From Moraxellaceae bacterium (GTDB lineage: Bacteria > Pseudomonadota > Gammaproteobacteria > Pseudomonadales > UBA3067), in NCBI GenBank assembly GCA_002401525.1, contig NVTH01000019.1, forward strand, positions 15,016 through 28,612: a stretch of 13,597 nt of DNA. The letters run 5' to 3'. Under the pieces are notes generated by a model. The model made no database searches, was not told where the DNA came from, and saw only the letters and a list, made by a program, of their open reading frames with translations. Made by a program: the position numbers and the translations under genes. This document shows positions 7,370 through 13,597 of the stretch, in pieces; positions within the stretch are counted from its first letter, which is position 1; each line of letters opens with the position of its first letter.

Positions 7370-8401
7370 TTAGCTCAAGGCTAGATCGGAACGTTGTAAA
7401 AACCAATCCTCGATTAACGCAGGCACATTTTTCTCCGCCTCAATGACCGCCAATCGGATTGCCGTGCTAAATCCTCTCACGTCTGCTCCACCATGGCTCT
7501 TTACAACAGTCCCTCGCAACCCTACCAGGGTGCCTCCATTGTATTCTCCTGGATCCATACGATGGGCCATTGCTTTCCATATTGGCATGGTGATCAACGC
7601 TCCCATTTTGGTCAACCAGTTTCGTTGCAGCTCTTCCTTAATGATTTGAGCGATCACCTTAGCAACCCCTTCACTGGACTTGAGCGCTACATTCCCCACA
7701 AACCCGTCACATACGACAACGTCTGCTTCACCGCTGTAGATACCGTCGCCTTCAATAAACCCGATGTAATTAATAGAGTCATTTTTGCTTAACAATTCAG
7801 CAGCTTGCTTGATGGCTTCGTTGCCTTTAATTTCTTCTTCACCGATATTAAGAAGGCCTACTCGAGGGCTTTCTATACCATCCACAGCCTTGGCCAATAT
7901 GGTGCCCATAAGACCAAATTGAAACAATTGTTCCGCATTGCAATCAACATTTGCACCAAGATCCAACAAATGACAATGGCCATTAAGTCCGGGCATATTA
8001 AAAATGATGGCGGGTCGATCAATTTCTTTAAAGGTTTTTAATACAAAGCGAGAAATAGCCATCAGTGCGCCAGTATTTCCGGCACTCACGCAGGCATCCG
8101 CCTCACCGCTTTTTACCAAATTAACGGCAACACGCATCGAGGAATCTTTTTTATTTCTCATGGCAGAGGAAGGCTTCTCATCCATGCCAACCACTTCGGA
8201 GGCCGCTTGTATACGCACCCGCCGCAGTTCGCCAGCAGAATAATCGCTTTGATCGAGGCTGGATTTAATCGCTCGTTCGTCTCCAACGAGGATTAAATTC
8301 AAGTTTTGATTTTGTTTTAGGCACAATCGAGCAGCAGGGACAGACACACTAACGCCGTGATCCCCCCCCATTGCATCGACGGCAATAGTCAGTTTTGTCA
8401 A
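7370..8401 (-). CDS. plsX: Phosphate acyltransferase PlsX
   Basis: A 343-residue enzyme that makes acyl-phosphate from acyl-ACP, feeding PlsY in phospholipid synthesis. Family motifs are VDAMGGD (8-14), VSAGNTGA (105-112), LDLGANVDC (146-154), GLLNIGEE (182-189), DVVVCDGFVGN (227-237) and KSHGGAD (301-307). The start is a TTG at 8399-8401. A stop in frame at 8411-8413 leaves little room upstream, and the only nearby ATG lies inside the conserved MGGD motif. No convincing Shine-Dalgarno precedes it, so translation may be coupled to rpmF, which ends 26 bp upstream. The rpmF-plsX pairing is widespread. Confidence 0.97.
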   Translation of the reverse strand: MTKLTIAVDAMGGDHGVSVSVPAARLCLKQNQNLNLILVGDERAIKSSLDQSDYSAGELRRVRIQAASEVVGMDEKPSSAMRNKKDSSMRVAVNLVKSGEADACVSAGNTGALMAISRFVLKTFKEIDRPAIIFNMPGLNGHCHLLDLGANVDCNAEQLFQFGLMGTILAKAVDGIESPRVGLLNIGEEEIKGNEAIKQAAELLSKNDSINYIGFIEGDGIYSGEADVVVCDGFVGNVALKSSEGVAKVIAQIIKEELQRNWLTKMGALITMPIWKAMAHRMDPGEYNGGTLVGLRGTVVKSHGGADVRGFSTAIRLAVIEAEKNVPALIEDWFLQRSDLALS

Positions 8402-8427
8402 TTTTGTATCTTATTTAATTTTAATTC

Positions 8428-8616
8428 TTATTCTTCATCATCTTCTCTAGCAACCACCACTTGCCGCCCGCGATAAAACCCCTCGGGAGAAATATGATGA
8501 CGTCGATGAACTTCACCAGTCAGTTGATCTTCAGACAACGTCGCGCCGCCCAACGAATCATGAGATCGTCGAGTGCCTCGCTTTGCCCGAGATTTTTTGC
8601 TCTTTTGTACAGCCAT
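8428..8616 (-). CDS. rpmF: 50S ribosomal protein L32
   Basis: A 62-residue basic protein starting [20 protein letters not shown], the classic L32 N-terminus, followed by the [19 protein letters not shown] region. It belongs to the zinc-free form: there are no CxxC pairs. The acidic tail (REDDEE) is slightly longer than in E. coli. The ATG at 8614-8616 has GGAGAGG 6-7 nt upstream, the best ribosome site of the operon. It lies 48 bp after yceD. Confidence 0.98.
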   Translation of the reverse strand: MAVQKSKKSRAKRGTRRSHDSLGGATLSEDQLTGEVHRRHHISPEGFYRGRQVVVAREDDEE

Positions 8617-8664
8617 GGGTTACCTCTCCAAAATACCAATTAATTCAAAACTTTTAGTTCAACT

Positions 8665-9180
8665 TTATTCTTTCTTCAATGTTGACAATACGTCGAACGG
8701 ATTAGGCTTGGTGACTTCTACAGCCTCAGAATCCTCGTAATCCGACATTGAAGCATTGCACTGCTCATCCGAATGCCTAGGCACTGATGGCAAACAGAGC
8801 AACAACTCTTCCTCAACCATTTCTGCCAACGAAATGGGAGTTTCCTGCAAAATCAATGCATCGTACTGCTTAGGCAATTTTTTCGCGCGCTCATCATCAG
8901 ATACAATCACCAACGCAATCTTCGCCTCTAAAGGCACAGCAGTAGGCTCTAAGCAGCGCTGACAAAGTAAGTTAACCTGAGCCCGACAGCTGCCCTCAAT
9001 GATTCGAAAACCCTGCCTACTCCTGTAAAATTTCAGGTCAGCACTCACCAAAGGATCGCCCCCCTCAATGCACGCGCTTAAGCGGGTCATATCCTCAAGA
9101 TTAATGGTGCCAGACAAGCTCGTTTCAAGAGTAACGAACTTGATCGGGTCTATTTTTTTAGGTAGTTGCTCGTACGACAT
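8665..9180 (-). CDS. yceD: 23S rRNA accumulation protein YceD (DUF177)
   Basis: A 171-residue YceD/DUF177 protein. E. coli YceD is needed for normal 23S rRNA levels, and the gene lies next to rpmF in most proteobacteria and in plants. Visible marks are the LPKKIDPIKF start, Cys65, the CQRC pair (73-76), EEELLLCLPSVPRH (123-136) and the C-terminal KPNPFDVLSTLKK. The ATG at 9178-9180 fits the family N-terminus, but the promoter -10 box ends only 9 bases before it and there is no Shine-Dalgarno. The message should therefore be almost leaderless. It is the first gene of the rpmF-plsX-fab run. Confidence 0.94.
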   Translation of the reverse strand: MSYEQLPKKIDPIKFVTLETSLSGTINLEDMTRLSACIEGGDPLVSADLKFYRSRQGFRIIEGSCRAQVNLLCQRCLEPTAVPLEAKIALVIVSDDERAKKLPKQYDALILQETPISLAEMVEEELLLCLPSVPRHSDEQCNASMSDYEDSEAVEVTKPNPFDVLSTLKKE

Positions 9181-9189
9181 AAGCGCGAA

Positions 9190-9218
9190 ATGATAGGCTT
9201 ATCAAAACAGCCTGTCAA
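9190..9218 (-). promoter_or_regulatory. Strong sigma-70 promoter for yceD-rpmF-plsX
   Basis: On the minus strand, TTGACA (9213-9218, perfect), a 17-bp spacer and TATCAT (9190-9195, one mismatch). The expected start point, 9181-9183, falls 1-3 bases before the yceD ATG. Confidence 0.85.
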
Positions 9219-9220
9219 AA

Positions 9221-9242
9221 TATATTCAACTTATTGAATTTA
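9221..9242. promoter_or_regulatory. AT-rich dyad upstream of the yceD promoter
   Basis: A 22-bp inverted repeat with core ATTCAA (9224-9229), spacer CTTA and TTGAAT (9234-9239), extended by TA/TA at the ends. It lies directly upstream of the yceD -35 box, in the divergent yceD/maf gap. The inner 13 bases recur in the acpP promoter region (5465-5477). It could be an operator or an UP-like element; no known regulator site is recognised. Confidence 0.4.
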
Positions 9243-9311
9243 ATATGGATTTTTAACTGCATATCGCAGAATCTGAGAATATTTACGCTACAGAACACCG
9301 GATCCTCAATC

Positions 9312-9899
9312 ATGCTCCCACTAATACTAGCATCAAGCTCCCAATATCGCGGACAAATTCTATCCAAGCTAAAATTGCCTTTCACAGCCATCGCGGCTGA
9401 CATTGACGAATCAAGACAAGCGAATGAATCATCCAACAATCTGGTAAAACGACTAAGCATTGCGAAGGCAAAAAAGATAGCGCTAAACCATCCCCAACAT
9501 CTAGTGATTGGATCGGATCAAGTGGTTGAGGTCAACGGTCAAATCTTTTCCAAGCCCGACAACCCAGCGCAAGCCAAAGAACAATTAAAGCGCTCCAGCG
9601 GCAAACAGGTTATTTTCTCAACCGGCTTGGCGCTACTAAATACACAAACAGGCACCCAGCATTATGGCTGCGAAACCACCACAGTGACATTTAGAGAGTT
9701 GGCGGAACAACAGATAGATCATTACTTGGAGGCGGAGCAACCATTTGATTGCGCAGGAAGCTTTAAATCAGAGGCCCTTGGGATTCTATTAATTGATCGT
9801 ATTGAAAGTCGAGACCCTAACGCCTTGGTAGGCTTACCGCTGATGTTACTGGTGGATTTTTTATCCGCGGAAGGAATTACATTACCACTTAGATCTTAA
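9312..9899 (+). CDS. yceF: Maf-family nucleotide pyrophosphatase (YceF type)
   Basis: A 195-residue Maf/HAM1-fold protein. Members of the YceF branch hydrolyse 7-methyl-GTP and act as house-cleaning nucleotide pyrophosphatases. Motifs are LILASSSQYR (4-13) with the phosphate-binding loop, IDES (31-34), the catalytic GSDQ (67-70, Asp69), AGSFKSE (148-154) and ESRDPNALVGLPL (165-177). The frame is open back to a TTG at 9234, but the conserved family N-terminus MLPLILASSS starts at the ATG 9312-9314, preceded weakly by GGAT. It is the only complete gene on the plus strand, divergent from yceD and convergent with sppA. Branch assignment rests on overall resemblance to E. coli YceF. Confidence 0.94.
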   Translation: MLPLILASSSQYRGQILSKLKLPFTAIAADIDESRQANESSNNLVKRLSIAKAKKIALNHPQHLVIGSDQVVEVNGQIFSKPDNPAQAKEQLKRSSGKQVIFSTGLALLNTQTGTQHYGCETTTVTFRELAEQQIDHYLEAEQPFDCAGSFKSEALGILLIDRIESRDPNALVGLPLMLLVDFLSAEGITLPLRS

Positions 9900-9931
9900 G
9901 CTACCAGCTTCTATACGGCCTTCGACACAAA

Positions 9932-9951
9932 GGGACCTCATAAGAGGTCCC
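9932..9951. terminator. Two-way terminator between maf and sppA
   Basis: GGGACCTC (9932-9939), loop ATAA, GAGGTCCC (9944-9951): a perfect 8-bp GC-rich stem 32 bp after the maf stop and 65 bp after the convergent sppA stop. It is followed by GTATATTT on the plus strand and TTTGTG on the minus strand. The tails are short, so efficiency is uncertain, but the position between converging genes supports the role. Confidence 0.75.
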
Positions 9952-10016
9952 GTATATTTCTAGCGCAAGCCATTTAAACTAAACAGCCAAAAAAAGCTTA
10001 GATAATCCCAAGCGAC

Positions 10017-10988
10017 TCAATCAATTTTGAGCCAATCGGACAACCCAACCTGTTGAGCAATCGTACTTCCTATTTTCACGCCCAATCGGTCAAAAATAGC
10101 GTCCATAGGCGAGGGCCGAATAGTGTAATCAACAATTTCTTCAAACTTGATAACCTCTCGAGCGACGTAACCAGCGCTGCCAAAGGCATCCACCAGCCCC
10201 AACTCCAGCGCATCCCGGCCATTCCAAAAAAGTCCAGAAAACAGGTCAGGATTGTCTTTTAAACGATCTCCTCTGCCCGCTTTAACGCTATTAATAAATT
10301 CCCGGTGCACGCCGTCTAACATACGTTGCATGTGCTCTTGCTGAAACTCCTTAACCGGAGAAAATGGATCCAAAAGGTCTTTATGAGCGCCAGATTTAAC
10401 CACCCGTCGCTCAACACCAAGCTTACCCATCAATCCTTCGAAACCAAATCCCCCTCCCATAATCACTCCAATAGAACCCACAATACTCGACGGGTTTGCG
10501 TAAATCTCATCCGCAGCGGCAGCAATGTAATAAGCGCCTGAAGCCCCCACATCGGTAATCACCGCATAAAGCTTTTTATCGGGATGCAGCTCTTTAAGTC
10601 GTCGAATTTCCCGAAAAACATAGTCTGATTGCACCGGGCTACCCCCGGGGCTATTAATACGCATCACCACACTTTTAGATTCTTTAGCCTCAAAAGCAGC
10701 GCGCAGCCCCATGACAATATTATCCGCGCTCGCATCTTCTGATTCTGAAATGATCCCCTGAACATCGACTAGCGCAGTATGCCCCTCACTCGCATTCGGT
10801 CCACTGGGCAGGTCTTTAGGCAGCAGAACCGTTAAAATAAAAAAAAGGTAAGCAAAGGTAAGGAACTTAAAGAAAATCCCCCAGCGCCGTGTGGTTTTTT
10901 GCTCTTTGTGAGCGGACTGCAACAACTTTTCGATCAGTTTCCATTCAGGTCTAGACGGACTGGAATCGTTGTTTTGGTTCTCCGGCAT
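10017..10988 (-). CDS. sppA: Signal peptide peptidase SppA (short form)
   Basis: A 323-residue S49-family serine protease that degrades cleaved signal peptides in the inner membrane. It has one membrane segment (about 37-56, WGIFFKFLTFAYLFFILTVL) after a polar N-terminus. The predicted nucleophile is Ser150 in DVGASGAYYIA and the general base Lys203 in KSGAHKDLLDPFSP, matching the Ser/Lys dyad of Bacillus SppA. The short single-domain length differs from the duplicated E. coli 67-kDa form. It starts 30 bp after the HAD gene, so the two are probably cotranscribed with rluC. Confidence 0.95.
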   Translation of the reverse strand: MPENQNNDSSPSRPEWKLIEKLLQSAHKEQKTTRRWGIFFKFLTFAYLFFILTVLLPKDLPSGPNASEGHTALVDVQGIISESEDASADNIVMGLRAAFEAKESKSVVMRINSPGGSPVQSDYVFREIRRLKELHPDKKLYAVITDVGASGAYYIAAAADEIYANPSSIVGSIGVIMGGGFGFEGLMGKLGVERRVVKSGAHKDLLDPFSPVKEFQQEHMQRMLDGVHREFINSVKAGRGDRLKDNPDLFSGLFWNGRDALELGLVDAFGSAGYVAREVIKFEEIVDYTIRPSPMDAIFDRLGVKIGSTIAQQVGLSDWLKID

Positions 10989-11018
10989 ATGATTATTCTT
11001 CCCAATTTAAGTAGCTGG

Positions 11019-11696
11019 CTAGCACTCTAAGCTATTTACTAGCCACGGTATTAATTCATTAATAGCATCTAAACAGACTTTTGGCTCATAAGCTTCCAAC
11101 CGACCTTTCGAATGAACACCATAAGTCACCCCGATTCGATCAATTCCCGCCTGACGCCCCATGTCCATATCGTATTCAGTATCGCCGATTATCAAAGCCT
11201 CTTCACGAACGCAATTCGTACTTTTTAATATTTCGTTTAACATTGTTGGGTCAGGCTTTGAACGAGTTTCGTCAGCACACCGAGTTTCAACAAAATAATG
11301 GCCGACCTGATGCTTTTCAAATTCACGATTTAAACCCTTACGGCTTTTACCGGTGGCCACTGCAAGCAGAAACCCCCTTTCCTTTAATTCCTCTAAAGTC
11401 TTCAGCGCACCCTCAAAAAAGTCCGCACTGCGCTCGTGATTATTCACAAAATGATGCCGATAATTATTCTCCACCTCCAAAGCACTCGCGTCCTCAACTA
11501 AAGGCATTAATTTTTTGATTGCCTCGGGAAGACCTAAACCGATAATTTCTTTCACCTCGTCAGAAGTCGGGATGTCCACCTTCGCATCTTCAGCGGCGCG
11601 CTGCATACAAAAAGCGATTCGATCAGCGGAATCCATTAGAGTTCCATCCCAATCAAAAATAATCAGTCGGTATTTACCTTGCCCCAAAACTGCCAT
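11019..11696 (-). CDS. HAD-IA family phosphatase (Gph-like)
   Basis: A 225-residue haloacid-dehalogenase-type hydrolase with all four motifs: FDWDGTLMDS (Asp15/Asp17), Thr115 in VATGKSRKG, Lys147 in RSKPDP, and IIGDTEYDMDMG with Asp172 and Asp176. A helical cap lies between motifs I and II, as in subfamily IA. Phosphoglycolate phosphatase and similar small-phosphate phosphatases are the closest type, but the substrate cannot be read from sequence. I chose the ATG at 11694-11696, which has GGAG 9 nt upstream. A TTG five codons earlier would place that GGAG inside the coding region. It lies 20 bp after rluC, in an order also seen in Pseudomonas. Confidence 0.9.
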   Translation of the reverse strand: MAVLGQGKYRLIIFDWDGTLMDSADRIAFCMQRAAEDAKVDIPTSDEVKEIIGLGLPEAIKKLMPLVEDASALEVENNYRHHFVNNHERSADFFEGALKTLEELKERGFLLAVATGKSRKGLNREFEKHQVGHYFVETRCADETRSKPDPTMLNEILKSTNCVREEALIIGDTEYDMDMGRQAGIDRIGVTYGVHSKGRLEAYEPKVCLDAINELIPWLVNSLEC

Positions 11697-11716
11697 TCTC
11701 TTTCGCTCCAAATAGT

Positions 11717-12658
11717 TTATTCAATTTTCTCAAGTTGCCCTAAATTCTCAGCAAGTCCGCCATCCAAATCTGCCACAATCTCAATAGGTTTTTCAGTACT
11801 GGGGTTCACGAACCTAAGCCTATGAGCATGCAGAAAGAGACGATTTATACCCGCCTTTTTGGCAAGTTTATTTCCGTACTCGTCACCGTAGCGAGAATCC
11901 CCAACAATGGGATGACCAATGTATTGGGCATGCACCCTAATTTGATGGGTGCGGCCAGTAATAGGCTTAGCCTCGAGTAGCGTGAAGTCTTTGTATCTCT
12001 CGAGCACCTTGAAATCAGTTTTCGCCGCCTTGCCTTGGTTGGAAACGCGTACTAAACGCTCACCGCTTTGCAACACATTTTTCAGCAAAGGCGCTTCAAC
12101 CCACTGTAACTTTTGTTCCATTCGCCCAGACACTAAAGCGAAATAGGCCTTATCAACGCCCCCATTTTGCAGCTGCTGGTGAATGCCTTTCAAAACTTGG
12201 CGCTTTTTTGAAATCAAAATACACCCTGAAGTATCGCGATCCAGTCGATGAACCAACTCCAATCGAGCATGCTCGGGATACATTTGTCGCAGCGCTTCGA
12301 TCAACCCAATGGACACCCCACTGCCACCATGAACTGCCAAGCCTGAAGGTTTATTAATCGCCAACAAGCCTTCGTCTTCGTACACGATCCGCGCTTTTAA
12401 GGTTTCCAGCAACGACTCACTAACCGGGTCAGCCGCCTTTTGCTCGCGAGTACGAATTGGGGGGATACGAATTTCATCATCAAGCTGAAGACGATAATGC
12501 GGCTTTACCCGCCCCTTATTGACTCGTACTTCGCCTTTTCTCATCACATTATAAACTTTGGATTTTGGGACCCCTTTTAATATCCGGAACAAATAATTAT
12601 CTATTCGCTGCCCAACATCTTCTGCACACACTTTTCTATAACTAACCACGCGATACAT
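11717..12658 (-). CDS. rluC: 23S rRNA pseudouridine synthase C
   Basis: A 313-residue RluA-family enzyme with an N-terminal S4 RNA-binding domain (about 17-75, VGQRIDNYLFRILKGVPKSK) and a catalytic domain holding HRLDRDTSG (137-145), with predicted catalytic Asp140. Further on are GRTHQIRVH and the VGDSRYGDE segment. RluC modifies uridines 955, 2504 and 2580 of E. coli 23S rRNA. Divergence from rne is the arrangement in E. coli and Pseudomonas and supports RluC over RluD. The ATG at 12656-12658 has a weak GAGTGAG site; a good promoter lies just upstream. Confidence 0.95.
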   Translation of the reverse strand: MYRVVSYRKVCAEDVGQRIDNYLFRILKGVPKSKVYNVMRKGEVRVNKGRVKPHYRLQLDDEIRIPPIRTREQKAADPVSESLLETLKARIVYEDEGLLAINKPSGLAVHGGSGVSIGLIEALRQMYPEHARLELVHRLDRDTSGCILISKKRQVLKGIHQQLQNGGVDKAYFALVSGRMEQKLQWVEAPLLKNVLQSGERLVRVSNQGKAAKTDFKVLERYKDFTLLEAKPITGRTHQIRVHAQYIGHPIVGDSRYGDEYGNKLAKKAGINRLFLHAHRLRFVNPSTEKPIEIVADLDGGLAENLGQLEKIE

Positions 12659-12681
12659 CTCACTCTATGTTTATTTTCCAT

Positions 12682-12710
12682 ATCATAATCAATTATTTAG
12701 CCTTTGTTAA
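12682..12710 (-). promoter_or_regulatory. Promoter for rluC operon
   Basis: On the minus strand, TTAACA (12705-12710), a 17-bp spacer and TATGAT (12682-12687). The predicted start near 12675 gives a leader of under 20 nt before the rluC ATG. Confidence 0.65.
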
Positions 12711-12723
12711 AATTCAGGCTTAT

Positions 12724-12752
12724 TTGAAGTAGTTATGATTTACTGCTATATT
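12724..12752 (+). promoter_or_regulatory. Promoter for rne
   Basis: TTGAAG (12724-12729), a 17-bp spacer and TATATT (12747-12752), with an extended -10 TG at 12744-12745. It is divergent from the rluC promoter 13 bp away. Expected start is near 12759, about 630 nt before the rne ATG. Confidence 0.7.
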
Positions 12753-12763
12753 GAGACGAAGCC

Positions 12764-12796
12764 TTATAAGTCTGCTCAGACCAAATGACTTCATAA
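12764..12796 (+). other. Stem-loop near 5' end of rne leader
   Basis: TTATAAGTC (12764-12772) pairs with GACTT-ATAA (12787-12796) with one bulged C at 12792, nine pairs in all, loop of 14 nt. It would begin about five bases from the predicted RNA 5' end, where a stem can shield the message from 5'-end-dependent decay. Confidence 0.45.
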
Positions 12797-12873
12797 CGAG
12801 TGTAGGCGAGCAAATGCAACGCCGTCGATTCCTAAATCACACTCCGAAATGAACCGCTCTGAACTGCGACAAT

Positions 12874-12917
12874 AAGGCCTAACTATCTAATTTCTTACGA
12901 AAAAAAGATAGGCCCTT
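12874..12917 (+). other. Irregular A/T-rich stem-loop in rne leader
   Basis: AAGGCC (12874-12879) pairs with GGCC-TT (12911-12917, C12915 bulged). After a four-base bulge TATCT (12884-12888) pairs with AGATA (12906-12910), and TTTC (12891-12894) with GAAA (12899-12902) around a TTAC loop. No T-run follows, so it is not a terminator. The A-rich unpaired side is the kind of single-stranded site RNase E favours. Confidence 0.45.
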
Positions 12918-12985
12918 GAATTCAATACATCCATAAGCCAAGTACGTAGAAGTTACTTAGATGAATCCTAGTACCGGCCATGGAA

Positions 12986-13030
12986 GTAAAGCGTTCGTAA
13001 CCGATTTTGGGCTTTACCATTCAGGTAAAG
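12986..13030 (+). other. Three-arm element with two exclusive hairpins
   Basis: GTAAAGC (12986-12992) can pair with GCTTTAC (13011-13017). The same middle arm as CTTTACC (13012-13018) can instead pair with GGTAAAG (13024-13030) around an ATTCA loop. Both stems are perfect 7-bp helices and cannot coexist. Confidence 0.5.
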
Positions 13031-13090
13031 GAAAAATTAACTGCGAACCTACTCGAACTGAACAAAGTTGTCATCAAAAAATTTGTGAAA

Positions 13091-13167
13091 TGCTAATAGC
13101 TCAGAAAGTGGGCCCTTAACATGGTTATTTTCATAGGGAAGATAACAGCCCACTGCTATTAAAAGCA
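13091..13167 (+). other. Large interrupted stem-loop in rne leader
   Basis: From outside in: TGCT (13091-13094) with AGCA (13164-13167); AATAGC (13095-13100) with GCTATT (13155-13160); AGTGGGC (13107-13113) with GCCCACT (13148-13154); GTTATTTTC (13124-13132) with GGAA-ATAAC (13137-13146), loop ATAG. The helices are separated by asymmetric internal loops of 6 and 10 nt on the 5' side. This is the strongest structure of the leader and the best candidate for an RNase E sensing element. Confidence 0.55.
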
Positions 13168-13390
13168 TACGATTACCAACATCCCTGAAGCCAAACACCT
13201 AGCACTGTAATTTAAGAAAGAGCGGGGTCGAAGCATTAAGGCTAAGGATGCGTTATAAAATTATAAATGATGAATAGATGTGAACACAAAGACTTAATAT
13301 TGGATAAAGTCGATCACTTTTTGATGAACAGCTTATGTAGTTTTGTGCTCAGTTTCGAAGAGGCGCACATTATTAAATAAATGGTAGTAA

Positions 13391-13597
13391 ATGAAAAGAA
13401 TGCTAATTAATGCGACTCACACTGAAGAAGTGCGCGTCGCTCTCGTTGAAGGACAACGACTTTTTGACCTAGACATAGAACATCGAACCAGGGAGCAAAA
13501 AAAGGCCAACATATACAAAGGCAAAATAACTCGCGTAGAACCAAGTTTAGAAGCTGCCTTTGTGGAATTCGGCGCTGAAAGGCATGGATTTTTGCCG
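13391..13597 (+). CDS. rne: Ribonuclease E, N-terminal part (cut by window end)
   Basis: The first 69 codons of RNase E, the endonuclease at the core of the RNA degradosome. The start [19 protein letters not shown] and the following segment with [20 protein letters not shown] match the E. coli enzyme almost residue for residue and lead into its S1 RNA-binding domain. Translation is open to the window end. The ATG at 13391-13393 has no clear Shine-Dalgarno sequence. An out-of-frame ATG lies at 13381-13383. Poor initiation signals combined with a long structured leader fit a message controlled after transcription. Identity is beyond doubt, although catalytic residues lie outside the window. Confidence 0.98.
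   Translation, partial: MKRMLINATHTEEVRVALVEGQRLFDLDIEHRTREQKKANIYKGKITRVEPSLEAAFVEFGAERHGFLP

Larger units (their letters stand above)
12759..13390 (+). promoter_or_regulatory. Long structured 5' leader of rne
   Basis: This stretch of over 600 bp contains no convincing gene and is best read as the untranslated leader of rne. In E. coli the rne leader is 361 nt and its stem-loops let RNase E cut its own message to set its level. Here the predicted leader is longer. It holds a stem near the 5' end (12764-12796), an irregular A/T-rich stem (12874-12917), a pair of exclusive hairpins (12986-13030) and a large interrupted stem (13091-13167). A smaller GTG/CAC stem at 13345-13368 lies just before the start codon. 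The leader role is inferred from position and structure, not from sequence identity with the enterobacterial element. Confidence 0.65.

Noticed and set aside
9234..9311. Longer maf reading frame starting at TTG 9234
   Set aside because: The added 26 residues do not resemble the family, and the conserved N-terminus starts at the ATG at 9312.
9215..9460. Minus-strand frame across the maf 5' end
   Set aside because: Antisense to maf and the yceD promoter, with no family likeness or ribosome site. Other frames antisense to recognised genes were rejected for the same reason.
11697..11711. HAD phosphatase starting at TTG 11711
   Set aside because: The GGAG in this stretch is well placed as the ribosome site of the ATG at 11694-11696.
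13324..13410. Two short plus-strand frames (18 and 9 codons) just before and overlapping the rne start
   Set aside because: Neither has a ribosome site, and frames this short are expected by chance.

Overview
This is a core housekeeping block from a gammaproteobacterial chromosome. The gene order is rne / rluC, HAD phosphatase, sppA / maf(yceF) / yceD, rpmF, plsX, fabD, fabG, acpP, fabF, mltG, tmk, holB, pilZ. From general knowledge this is the Pseudomonas-type arrangement: no fabH between plsX and fabD, and a true type IV pilus pilZ after holB. The base composition is clearly more AT-rich than Pseudomonas, so a marine or other non-enteric gammaproteobacterium is likely. The genus cannot be fixed from the sequence. 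No mobile element, tRNA, rRNA or CRISPR array was seen.

Layout. Positions 117-8401 plus rpmF and yceD (to 9180) form one long minus-strand run. It starts from a strong promoter in front of yceD (9190-9218) and carries ribosome-related genes (yceD, rpmF), phospholipid and fatty-acid synthesis (plsX, fabD, fabG, acpP, fabF), a cell-wall glycan terminase (mltG), dTMP kinase (tmk), the DNA polymerase III delta-prime subunit (holB) and pilZ. An internal promoter precedes acpP and a terminator-like hairpin follows it, as expected for a gene needing much more product than its neighbours. maf (9312-9899) is the only complete plus-strand gene. It converges on sppA across a two-way terminator (9932-9951). 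rluC, a HAD phosphatase and sppA form a second minus-strand operon reading away from rne, whose first 69 codons close the window.

The most interesting part is not protein coding. The 732-bp gap between rluC and rne holds two divergent promoters and a predicted rne leader of about 630 nt with several strong stem-loops. One is a large interrupted stem (13091-13167) in the position and style expected of an RNase E autoregulation element. Another is a three-arm set of sequences (12986-13030) that can form either of two exclusive hairpins. Other points to note are a nearly leaderless yceD transcript, a 13-bp motif shared by the acpP and yceD promoter regions, two short tandem-repeat tracts (15-bp and 12-bp units) bracketing holB, and the absence of pabC, which usually sits between fabF and mltG.
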